Source: Aureobasidium sp. EXF-3400
Taxonomy: Eukaryota > Ascomycota > Dothideomycetes > Dothideales > Saccotheciaceae
Assembly (NCBI GenBank): GCA_024195585.1
Contig: SWBL01000418.1
Location: forward strand, 1 to 37,777
Length of the DNA: 37,777 nt
Direction: 5' to 3'
The translations under genes were made by a program, and so were the position numbers. Position 1 is the first letter of the stretch. Each line of letters opens with the position of its first letter. Below are positions 23,093-31,967 of this stretch, piece after piece. Below the pieces are notes generated by a model. That model had not been told where the DNA came from, searched no databases, and was given only the letters and a program-made list of their open reading frames with translations.

Positions 23093-25838
23093 ATGAACGA
23101 CCAAAAACATCTGGCTCCCGAGGCCGTCATGGCCAATGATGGCCGTAGGCCTGTCAACCAGCAATCCGATCACTATCCTCCTCAGCCTCACTATGTCGGC
23201 AACGGAGCTTCGCCGACCGTCTCTCACCACAATGGCCCAATGCAGCCTTCTCCCATGCCATACCCTATGTCTGGCCCTCCGCATGCCGGCCCTGGCCCCG
23301 GCCCTGGCTCATTCCACCCTGCTGTAACCACCGGACCACCTCCGCAGATGTCGATGCAAACATCGCTTCCGCCGGCGCCTTATCCTCCTGCTTATGGTAT
23401 GCCTCCGAACGCCAACCCTGCTGTCGCTGGCGCCATGTCGGAAACGATGATGATGCATGATCCTAACATGGGAGCACCTGGCATGTCACCAAGGCATCAT
23501 TCTGCTGCTATGCTTTCTGCGCACAAGAGGGCATACCGCCAGCGCCGCAAAGACCCCAGTTGCGACGCGTGTCGCGAACGCAAAGTCAAAGTATGTTCCG
23601 GGAATTGAAGCGCGTGGTCTGCGAAACCGAGGACTAACATGACGGCAGTGTGATGCTACCGATACATCCAGCTGCACGGAATGCTCAAGCAGGAGTGTCA
23701 AGTGCCAGTTCACCAAGGAGACTAATCGGCGCATGTCCTCGATGAAGTGAGATGATCGTACCCGACAGATTGAGGTAGAGCTAACAAACACCAGGCATGC
23801 TCAAGACCTCGAACGCCAGCTGGAGGAGACCCGACAAGAAAACCGACAGCTTCGCAACATGCTCAGCGATCAAGGCGGTGCAAGCGCAGGGGCCTCGATG
23901 GCACCCCCATCGACCAGCGTCTCGGGACCGCCTGAGATCACTCCGAGCAAGCAAAGAAACGGACGCCCGCTTGTTATGAACAGCTTCGATGGTGTTAGAG
24001 CCAACCTTCGCAAATTCAGTCAGGGCATCTTCAAGCCACCGCATCCCTACAGCAAACCAACCGTACAGGTTCACTGCGCCGATTCGGCAACGCCTCTGCC
24101 CCCCAAGCAGCTGGTCGACAATCTCTTGCAGAACTACCACACTGTTCTGCAGCCGCTATGCCCTTTCCTTCATTGGCCCACGTTCATTGACGAATGCGAC
24201 CAGCTGTACAGAAGGGGCACCTTCCAAGGGCTGCGTCAGATCTGGAAAGCTCTCTTCTTTGCAGTCATGGCATGTGGCTGCAGCATACAAGACGCGAGAG
24301 GATCCGCGCATCCAGAGTCAGAGTGCATCAAGTTTGCCGAGGTGGCTAAGTACTGCACAAAGTCGGTAGATGACGATATTGCGCCTGACCATGTGCGCAC
24401 TTCGCTACTCCTCAGCATCTGCTTCTCCAACATCAATCGCAAGGCAGCAAGCTGGTTTTGGCTTGGTTCTGGAGTCCGATTTGCTCAATTGCTGGGACTG
24501 CACCGAGAGCATGGTCAGCTACCGCAGTTTGAGGCCGAGATGCAAACTCGTCTCTGGTGGTCTGTCTACAACTGGGACAGAATCCTTTCTCTCGAGCTCG
24601 GCCAAGTACCCATCATTGACGACAGTGATGTCGACGTCAGTGAGCCTACTCCTGTTGACGACGCGAGTATAGGTCCGAACGGACTCGGGAACGCAAATGC
24701 CCGCCCGAACTCACTTATAGTTTTTGTCCCCATTGTGCGCATTATCTACCCGCTCAAGAAGACACTCAAGTCTCGCACCGTAACCGCCTCGACTTTGAAC
24801 GCCTACGACGAACACTTCCGCTCCATCATGGGCTCCTGGCCCGATCCGTACCCCATCCACTCGAACGCCCCGCTCGACCCTGTATACTTCAGTGCTATAT
24901 TCTTGCTACAGATCGCTCGCTTCCATCTCTACCGCCACAATCTCGCTCCTCCTTGTCGCCCTCAGGAGCGCAAGGACGCTCTCTACCGTTGCCTTTCGGT
25001 CGCTAAGGACACAGCCGTATACCTTCAACGCTCTATCCAGACGTCCCCTGGCCCACCTCGTTACTCGGCCCAACCTCTACGACCAAGCCCTGAATGGAAC
25101 GCGCGAATGGCCGATATCGCTCCCTTCTTCCTAGTCTTCCACTTCTGGCGTTGCACGCTGGTGGCCGCTCTTTGTGGGGACTACGCGACTGCACTTATCT
25201 GTGTAATGCCATTGAACGCAATTGGGACTCGTGTCATTGTCAATTCGGCTTGTGGACGCTATCTCTCCTTCTTCTTGGATTGTTTAGTGGAGCGCATTCA
25301 AAATGGCAGAGGCAGCCCCGAGATGTTGGAAGCAGATGAAGAGATGCTGGCCTACGCCAGCGCGGATATGCAAGGTTCTCACGAGACTGCTTGGGCTTGG
25401 ACTGGTGGTGAGGTGTTGCAGAGAACCCTAGATCACACTGCCACCGCTGCTGAGGGTGCAACTAGCGCCTATGATCATGCCATGGGAGAAGAGCCGGAGT
25501 GGAATGGCTGGAACCGTGTAATGGACATCCTGTCCCAACTGGAACAGGAACAGCATCGTAGCATGCAGCAACAAGGTCCTCCACCACCTCAACAACCACA
25601 GGCTCTGCAACAGCAACAACAACAGCAGCAGCAGCCTCCTCCACCACCGCAGTATGCAGCGCAGCACATGCCACCTCAGTATGCTCAGCCACACCAACAA
25701 GCGCCATCAGCACCATACTTTCAATCACCCAGAGCGCCTACACCACACATGACTCCTGCTCCGGGCAATGCTGGACCATCCAGTGCCCCAACACCAGCAG
25801 GCACCAGCTCTCGCATCAGCATCAAAGATATTATTTAG
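23093..25838 (+). CDS. Zn2Cys6 transcription factor with fungal-specific TF domain, Pro/Gln-rich ends
   Basis: The product is an 879-aa nuclear regulator. Three exons: 23093-23590, 23649-23746 and 23795-25838; introns of 58 and 48 nt have GTATGT and GTGAGA donors and CTAAC branch sites. Residues 1-145 are Pro/Gly/Met-rich and disordered. A basic stretch ([12 protein letters not shown]) leads into the zinc cluster with cysteines at 157, 160, 167, 175, 178 and 185. Intron 1 falls exactly before the codon for Cys167. A short coiled coil (about 201-222, [11 protein letters not shown]...RQLRNML) probably mediates dimerisation. The middle region, from about 290 to 650, has the fungal_trans pattern ([41 protein letters not shown]). 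The C terminus has a nine-glutamine run with proline tracts and ends SRISIKDII. The start could also be the in-frame ATG at 23129. I do not recognise the specific orthologue or its targets. Confidence 0.9.
25608..25634 (+). repeat. CAA/CAG glutamine tract
   Basis: Nine consecutive glutamine codons (mixed CAA and CAG) inside the C-terminal Pro/Gln-rich region of the regulator, flanked by proline-codon runs (CCA/CCT/CCG). Mixed codons reduce slippage, but length variation is still possible. Confidence 0.95.
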
Positions 25839-27905
25839 ACGACCAAGGACGCTTATGACACACACGCATTTTCCGTTAACGTTTTCGTCATTTCTTCTAC
25901 AAAGCGAATGCATAGCCCGAGGAGAAAGGTAAACATCCCAGAGGAGGTTGGGAATGGGGCGGGAGTTTTTCTTGATTTGTTTCAGCTTGATTCGATTGGC
26001 TCATCGGTTAAAACGCATTGTTGTTCACTACTACGAAGATCACGGTTGTCGCTTTGAATGTCCATCTCCTTTTTCATGTTGCGAATCCATTTCTGGCTAT
26101 GATACATGATGATCTCTGTTCAGCTCCATCTGTACGGCCGAGATACGCGTTGGGCGGGTGTTAGCCCTTGACATCTTGATACCGGCATTTTGAGTTTCCT
26201 TGCTTGCGTGTTTATCGTGCAGATCTAATTGTCTAGTCCATAATAAAAGTCTCAGTACAGCAGGTCCATGAAAGCGAGATGCAAGCGGTAATATCAAAAC
26301 AAAAAGGTTCGCACCTTGCCTTGAAGATTGCCCTGATCGGTTAAATAGAGTTTACATCTCACAACTGCCAGTCTGCCACCTGCCACCTGCCGAACTTTGG
26401 CCCTGAACACCTTTTCTCAACCGACGCATGCAACAGCTCTTACGGCAATATTGAGCGCGCCAAAAGTCTAGTAAGATACAGAGGGAATAATGTGGAGTCT
26501 ACGGTAAGAAGTGCTGCATAATAGTGGGACTACTTTTGTTGCCCTTGTGGACTGTTTTGCACCGAGCTTGTCCAGGAACATCCATGTCTACCTAATATAT
26601 CTACACGCTCAGTGTCCATTTAGCAGATGCCGTACAGGGATCTTGCATTACTCGCAGACGCAGAAGGATGCATTCTCCTCATCAAGTCCCCACGGAGCCT
26701 ACCTCCGAATTTACAGAAGGAAGACGCCACGGGAAATACCGGGCACAAAATCATTCCCGGGGCACACTTGAAAATTCCCCCTCTCACACTCCTTTCTCTC
26801 GACGACACATGACACGGAAACCATATCGTTCCTTCGGAAGCGCCTCCACGGCTGTCGCTTCACCACGCCAGTCATCATCTAAGCCGTTGCAGTTGCAGCT
26901 GAGCTATAACGCATACCCTACCTCGATCTATTGCATAGTGACATGCTAGGCAGAAGCTGAGGGGCTTGGGAATACGACTTAGGGCTTTTTTCGTTCCAAA
27001 GAAGAAGGTGCGAAGGGAGCGCAAACTTCGCTTTTGATCCCAAAACTTTGAAGTCAATGACGCGGTCATCAACTTGTCTTTTGAGAAGACTTGAGTTTCG
27101 AATTGTCACCGCCTTCGTAGTCTTGCAGCTACAGGTAGGAGGTATGGGTATACCATTCCAATTGTCTCCATTTCGATATGGCATCGAGAAGGTCACAGGT
27201 CTGAAGACATGAGTCTCTACACCCATTGTCTCATGCTCTGATCACCTGGAGTTTCGAGTCAACCAGCCCTTCCATCACCACATTTCTTTGTTTCCTCACT
27301 ATATCCCACAAAACCAAAACACAGTCCTCTGCCTCGCTCAACCTCCTGCATTTTCTATCAAGAAGTTTCGAGCTGGATACACTCTTCGTTGCTCTTCCGA
27401 GAGGAACGAAGAGAAAAGTAATGGACAAGAGTAAATTCCCCGAAGGTCTTTGAGTACGACTGCATTCGTCATTCTCCAGGATTGCTTTTTGGTCGTAATT
27501 TACCACTCGGGACAACCCTTTTTCGTGTAGTTTTAGAATTGAGTATCAATCAAATATGTTGAGTTTTTAGGAGAGCTTCATCAGTGCCTTTTGTGTCGTA
27601 GTCTTTTACGGTATCACATCACAAGGCCATTTCGTGTCTCGCTCTGTCTACAGTTTAATCTGATCTTGGAGCCGTACCTATCTTTCTAATCTCTCTCGCG
27701 CGTGGAGCAGGCAAACATGTCGGTTGATGATTTATCCGGTTCACCTTTAAGCATGTAATGACCTTTCAATCTGACCTTTAAGCAACAGCAGTCTCTCGAT
27801 TATTGGAAGGGCTCAGAGTACAACAGCGGTATCAGATTTTGTGTCTATCGGTAACAGGAGAGAAGACATGACATACATTCCATCACTGTCTAAACCATCC
27901 ACTGT
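25839..27905. other. 2.1-kb gene-free interval, convergent 3' flanks
   Basis: The interval lies between the stop codons of the C6 regulator (+) and the HERP-like gene (-). An AATAAA on the plus strand near 26241 could serve the C6 transcript. TGCCACC occurs as a short tandem near 26375-26390. Small open frames (for example 27226-27453 and 26627-26812) show no family motif or splice chain. No RNA gene was recognised. Confidence 0.55.
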
Positions 27906-29810
27906 TCACCTGTCTGCGGTGAGGTTGTTGAGCTGTTGAGCTCTCTGCTCTTCGCGTGACAATGTGTGTTCTGATGCTGATGCCTGCTCGGCGCTAGAAT
28001 GCTGTGTTGTCGTCTTTCTTTCTCTGATCTCTTGGCCTTCGCCAGAGACATCGTTGCCAGTGGCTGTAGTAGTAGATGATCCATCAATAGTGGTGATTGG
28101 ATCGCTTTCTTCCACACTCGTAGAGTTTGCTTGAGTGCTGGACCGGTCGGCTTCTAGTTGTCGTTGACGTTCCGCTTCCGCTGCCTGTCTCTCACCTTCT
28201 TCACGTCTCTGCCTTTCCTCTGCTTCTCTTCTAGCAATAACAGTGCGTTCACCGACGCCAGGCCATAGCGACGCGATGAGCAGGGCGAGTAGACGTTCGA
28301 CAGGTCTTAGAGCTTGCCTGATCACACCGTGCTCCTGTTCTTGTGGCTGACCAGGCAAACCAACAACAGCTTCCCACCATGAGCGAACGGCATCCCTCAC
28401 TGTGTTGCCGATACCGCCAGCATTGATGCCCCAGAAGACGAGGCCGATAGCAAGAAGAGCCAAGGGTCTTTGCCATCCTTGACCAGTACCCAGTAAGATC
28501 CATGCGAAGAACAAAAGACGAAGTAGCATCCAGCCTTGAGCCAGAAGAGGCTGCCATGGAGCAAGAGCATTGAACTCTTGGTTCTCCGCACCTCCTTGGT
28601 TTAATTGTTGAACGATTTGCTGAGCAACTTGTTCCGGAGGCTGCTGGGGATCTACGACGACAGGCGGTGGGTGGAAGCCGGGTGGTGGCGGGCCTTGGAC
28701 AGCAGGTGTGTGAGGCCGTGTGTGGGCCAATAGCGGATTGGGTATACTAGGCATACCAGGCACAGGGGTATGTGGTAAACTTGCAGTGTAGGTACCTTGT
28801 GGAGAGAATAGAAGTGCTTGCGGGCCGGTAGGCGATGACAATAGATAGACTGTAGGCGAAGCCGGATTGAACTGCTGCATTTGTGGTTGAGGTTGCTGGT
28901 GGAACATATTATGAAGAGACGGGAAGCCAGGTAAAGGCATCTGACCCATGGGCATCCCATGTTGACCAAGAGGCATAGGTATGGCAAAGGTGCTCTGGTT
29001 TATGGTAATGGTAGCGGTGCGCTGGTGTGGTTGTTGATTAGGGATCTGTTGTGGCTGAGGGTGTGCATGCACATGTGGGTGGTGGTGATGAAGATGCGGG
29101 TGAGCATGTTGATGGGCGAACTGGGGTGGGAATGGAGGTGGGAAGGGAGGCGGAGTGTGTGGAGCGGATTGAGGAGGAGTTTGTCTCGGCATGTTGGGTA
29201 GTGGAAACTGTGGTGGAGGGTGGGTTTGCGGACGATGCTCGTGGAGTTGTCTGAGGTGTTGTTGCTGACGTTCCATGAGCTGTTGTAGCAGATTGAGAGG
29301 AGCATGGCCATGCTGTAACGGAGGAGTGGGTGCGGCGGGGTGGGGTGGTGTGGCAGTTCCACCTGGAGGTGCCGGGACGAAAGCAGCACCTGGTGGCATC
29401 AAGGGATGGTTTGCGGCGCCTGGTGGGAGGACGTTTGGCTGTGGTTGTGGAGGAGGTCCTGCAGGGTTCTGGGTACCCCAAGTCGCAAAGAGTGGCTGGC
29501 GAGTAGCTGCAGTCTCCATGGGGGTGGGAGGGGCGCGAACGACGAGATGTAATGTGAAGGGCGTGGTCTGGGTAATGGCGGCCTCTCCGAACAGCTGAAG
29601 CAGAGTGTCGTTGTCATTGGCTAGGAGGCGACCAAAGTGGATGAGTCTCATTCGATCAGGCGTAGGGTTTGAGGGCAGCAAGTCGGTCAACTTGGACTTC
29701 AAGGTGCCGATGGTCGTGTCGACGGGCACGTTGGCCATGTCGAGGCCATGGGGTACTTCGACAGCCGGCGAGAGGATCCGGAGCGACAGTGTGCGCGCTG
29801 GTTGTGCCAT
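27906..29810 (-). CDS. HERP/Usa1-like ubiquitin-domain ER membrane protein
   Basis: The product is a 634-aa single-exon protein. An N-terminal ubiquitin-like fold spans about residues 7-92 (LSLRILSP, VPVDTTIGTLKSKL, DRMRLIHFGRLL, FTLHLVVR). A very Pro/Gln/His-rich linker (about 95-410) follows, then two close hydrophobic segments at about 423-441 (WMLLRLLFFAWILL) and 449-466 (PLALLAIGLVFWGINAGG). The tail has a charged helix (about 523-556, Glu/Arg/Gln-rich) and a Ser/Thr-rich end. UBL, linker and a paired membrane hairpin are the layout of HERP/Usa1, a scaffold of the Hrd1 ubiquitin ligase in ER-associated degradation. The start is the first ATG, at 29810; the frame extends upstream only from a TTG. 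A histidine-dense run lies at 233-250. It is divergent from PSD. Function is inferred from architecture; direct orthology to Usa1 is not proven. Confidence 0.8.
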   Translation of the reverse strand: MAQPARTLSLRILSPAVEVPHGLDMANVPVDTTIGTLKSKLTDLLPSNPTPDRMRLIHFGRLLANDNDTLLQLFGEAAITQTTPFTLHLVVRAPPTPMETAATRQPLFATWGTQNPAGPPPQPQPNVLPPGAANHPLMPPGAAFVPAPPGGTATPPHPAAPTPPLQHGHAPLNLLQQLMERQQQHLRQLHEHRPQTHPPPQFPLPNMPRQTPPQSAPHTPPPFPPPFPPQFAHQHAHPHLHHHHPHVHAHPQPQQIPNQQPHQRTATITINQSTFAIPMPLGQHGMPMGQMPLPGFPSLHNMFHQQPQPQMQQFNPASPTVYLLSSPTGPQALLFSPQGTYTASLPHTPVPGMPSIPNPLLAHTRPHTPAVQGPPPPGFHPPPVVVDPQQPPEQVAQQIVQQLNQGGAENQEFNALAPWQPLLAQGWMLLRLLFFAWILLGTGQGWQRPLALLAIGLVFWGINAGGIGNTVRDAVRSWWEAVVGLPGQPQEQEHGVIRQALRPVERLLALLIASLWPGVGERTVIARREAEERQRREEGERQAAEAERQRQLEADRSSTQANSTSVEESDPITTIDGSSTTTATGNDVSGEGQEIRERKTTTQHSSAEQASASEHTLSREEQRAQQLNNLTADR

Positions 29811-30053
29811 GTTGCTGTGGAAGACAGAGACCAGAGACACGCGAAAAGATGTCGAGAACGGCAGGCGCGGCTTAAGCTCGAGTGAGCATGTGAAAGTGTG
29901 CTGAGTGAGTTTGGTCAAGCTGGCCGTTCAGCCCTATCTCCGGCTACAGTACGTCAATTCGGGAAGGAACGAAATCCGGGGTCCTCTTACAGCAGCTGAT
30001 GTCACATCGATTTTCCCTGTGTCTCCCTGCAACTTCCTGTTCAGTCGCCCAAC
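29811..30053. promoter_or_regulatory. 243-bp bidirectional promoter between the HERP-like gene and PSD1
   Basis: The two start codons point away from each other across only 243 bp, so core promoter elements must be shared or overlap. A TGACGT core lies on the minus strand at 29951-29956, and TGATGTCA at about 29997-30004 is a near match to the CRE/UPRE type bound by bZIP factors such as Hac1. No TATA box is evident. Confidence 0.6.
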
Positions 30054-31649
30054 ATGTCGTCGACACAAGTGTTACGGAATCGAGCGCTGGCCAATCCCCA
30101 CGCGCCGCTGCTCAGAAGCTCTCAACGACTGAGATACCAAACTTCGCGACCCTTCTCGTCATCTCGCCCCTCGCATGCGCCCTTTGGCACACGCCTTCGA
30201 AATGCTCTCCGCGATACAAAAGTTGTCTGGAAACCTATTCCTGTCGGCCTCGGCATCGCCTTCTTAGGTGGTCTGCAGTTCTACCGCACACAAGCTCGTC
30301 ACAACGAAGAGGAAAAGGCTCGCCAGCAGGCCGAGCTCGAAGATGGGGGACAGGCTCCCAAGAGACAACGCATAAGACCCTCGGGTCCATGGCAGGTCCA
30401 GATCATGTCCACTCTGCCACTCAAAGCCATGTCTCGTATCTGGGGTCGCTTCAACGAGCTCGAGATCCCCTACTACCTCCGCGTGCCAGGCTTCAAGCTT
30501 TACGGCTGGATCTTTGGTGTCAACTTTGATGAGATCAACGAACCCGATCTTCACGTCTTCCCCAATCTGGCTTCCTTCTTCTACCGCACACTCAAGCCTG
30601 GCGTTCGTCCTCTAGATCCCAACCCCAATGCTCTCCTCAGTCCCGCCGACGGCAAAGTCATCCAATTTGGTACCATCGATAACGGCGAGGTCGAACAAGT
30701 CAAAGGCGTGACCTACTCTCTCGATGCTCTCCTCGGTTCGCAAAAGCCCACTCGCGCTACTCCCGACCCGCATCCCAGCAAAGACCGCTCCAAGTCCGCA
30801 GATCAAGAAATTATTCGCGCAGATGAGGAATTCGCTCAGGTCAACGGTATCTCCTACACCCTGCCTAACCTCTTCTCCTGCGGCGAAAGCAAAGGACAAC
30901 CCAAGACCGCTACCGAAGATCAGTCCACACCTGCAAGAGCCAGCTCTGAACAAGAGGTCCGCGATTCGCTTGCTCTAGGCGACGGCGCCGGCGCTCAAGA
31001 CAACTGGTGGCAACCCGTTTCCACCGCAGCACGACCCACAGCCCTATACTACGCAGTCATCTACCTCGCCCCTGGTGACTACCACCGCTTCCACTCCCCT
31101 TGTTCCTGGGTTGTCGAGTCCCGCCGTCACTTCGCCGGTGAACTCTTCTCCGTCTCCCCCTACCTTCAACGCACACTCCCTGGTCTGTTCACTCTGAACG
31201 AACGCGTGGTACTTCTCGGTCGCTGGCGCTACGGATTCTTCTCGTACACACCCGTCGGCGCCACAAACGTCGGCTCTATCAAGATCAACTTCGACAAGGA
31301 ATTGCGCACAAACTCGCTCACTACAGACACAGCAGCCGACCGTGCAGCCGCCGCTGCAGCAGCGAACAACCTCCCTTACTCTGGTTTCGCAGAAGCAACA
31401 TACAACAATGCTTCTCCACTCTTGCACGGTCAACCTCTGAAGCGCGGAGAGGAGATGGGTGGTTTCCAGTTGGGAAGTACGATTGTTCTGGTCTTTGAAG
31501 CTCCCAAGGGCAAGAGACCGAGTTTCGACGAGGGATGGGGTGAAGCTTCGGGCACGTCAGAGGATAGACGAGGCGGTTGGAGGTGGAACATCAAGCCTGG
31601 GCAGTATGTCCAGGTTGGCCAGGCTATCGGGTGGGTGAGAGATGAATAG
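30054..31649 (+). CDS. PSD1: Mitochondrial phosphatidylserine decarboxylase
   Basis: The product is a 531-aa, single-exon pyruvoyl enzyme that converts phosphatidylserine to phosphatidylethanolamine at the mitochondrial inner membrane. The N terminus is Arg/Ser-rich without acids (about 1-50), like a mitochondrial presequence, followed by a membrane segment at about 59-77 (PIPVGLGIAFLGGLQFY). Catalytic features: SPADGKV with Asp199, PGDYHRFHSP with His344, and LGST at 473-476, where self-cleavage before Ser475 makes the pyruvoyl group and the alpha/beta subunits. FAGELFSVSPYLQRTLPGLF and LNERVVLLGRW are family hallmarks. A Ser/Gln/Lys-rich insert of about 100 residues (229-330) separates the Asp and His motifs, as in other filamentous fungi. 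A motif at 214-228 recurs at 261-275. The gene converges on RDH54. Confidence 0.96.
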   Translation: MSSTQVLRNRALANPHAPLLRSSQRLRYQTSRPFSSSRPSHAPFGTRLRNALRDTKVVWKPIPVGLGIAFLGGLQFYRTQARHNEEEKARQQAELEDGGQAPKRQRIRPSGPWQVQIMSTLPLKAMSRIWGRFNELEIPYYLRVPGFKLYGWIFGVNFDEINEPDLHVFPNLASFFYRTLKPGVRPLDPNPNALLSPADGKVIQFGTIDNGEVEQVKGVTYSLDALLGSQKPTRATPDPHPSKDRSKSADQEIIRADEEFAQVNGISYTLPNLFSCGESKGQPKTATEDQSTPARASSEQEVRDSLALGDGAGAQDNWWQPVSTAARPTALYYAVIYLAPGDYHRFHSPCSWVVESRRHFAGELFSVSPYLQRTLPGLFTLNERVVLLGRWRYGFFSYTPVGATNVGSIKINFDKELRTNSLTTDTAADRAAAAAAANNLPYSGFAEATYNNASPLLHGQPLKRGEEMGGFQLGSTIVLVFEAPKGKRPSFDEGWGEASGTSEDRRGGWRWNIKPGQYVQVGQAIGWVRDE

Positions 31650-31967
31650 GAACAGTTTTCCTAGACTAGTGTTTTGCTTCTCTGCACATCTAAAACTATA
31701 TATTGTGTCAACGTACGAGAAACAGATGTCGTATTCTTCTATACAGAAAGCCGTAATGCACTGCTTCTGACTCTTGTGATATGCTTCCTCTAAAAGTGTA
31801 GTGCGTATAAAATATCAAACAGCAAGATGCAGCAACATCCGAAAAGCCATGCCATGCTATGCCACCCTCATACCGCATTCCTCCTGAGCTAGACTCCCAT
31901 CCGTAACAAAAGCAAAGTACCTAGCAAAACACCTCCCAAATGCATGAGCAAACGAACTACTCCTCCT
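31650..31967. other. Intergenic: convergent 3' ends of PSD1 and RDH54
   Basis: A 318-bp interval between two stop codons. It is AT-rich just after the PSD1 stop (31680-31720, with TAAAACTATATATTG), probably that gene's polyadenylation region. Nothing else is seen. Confidence 0.65.
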
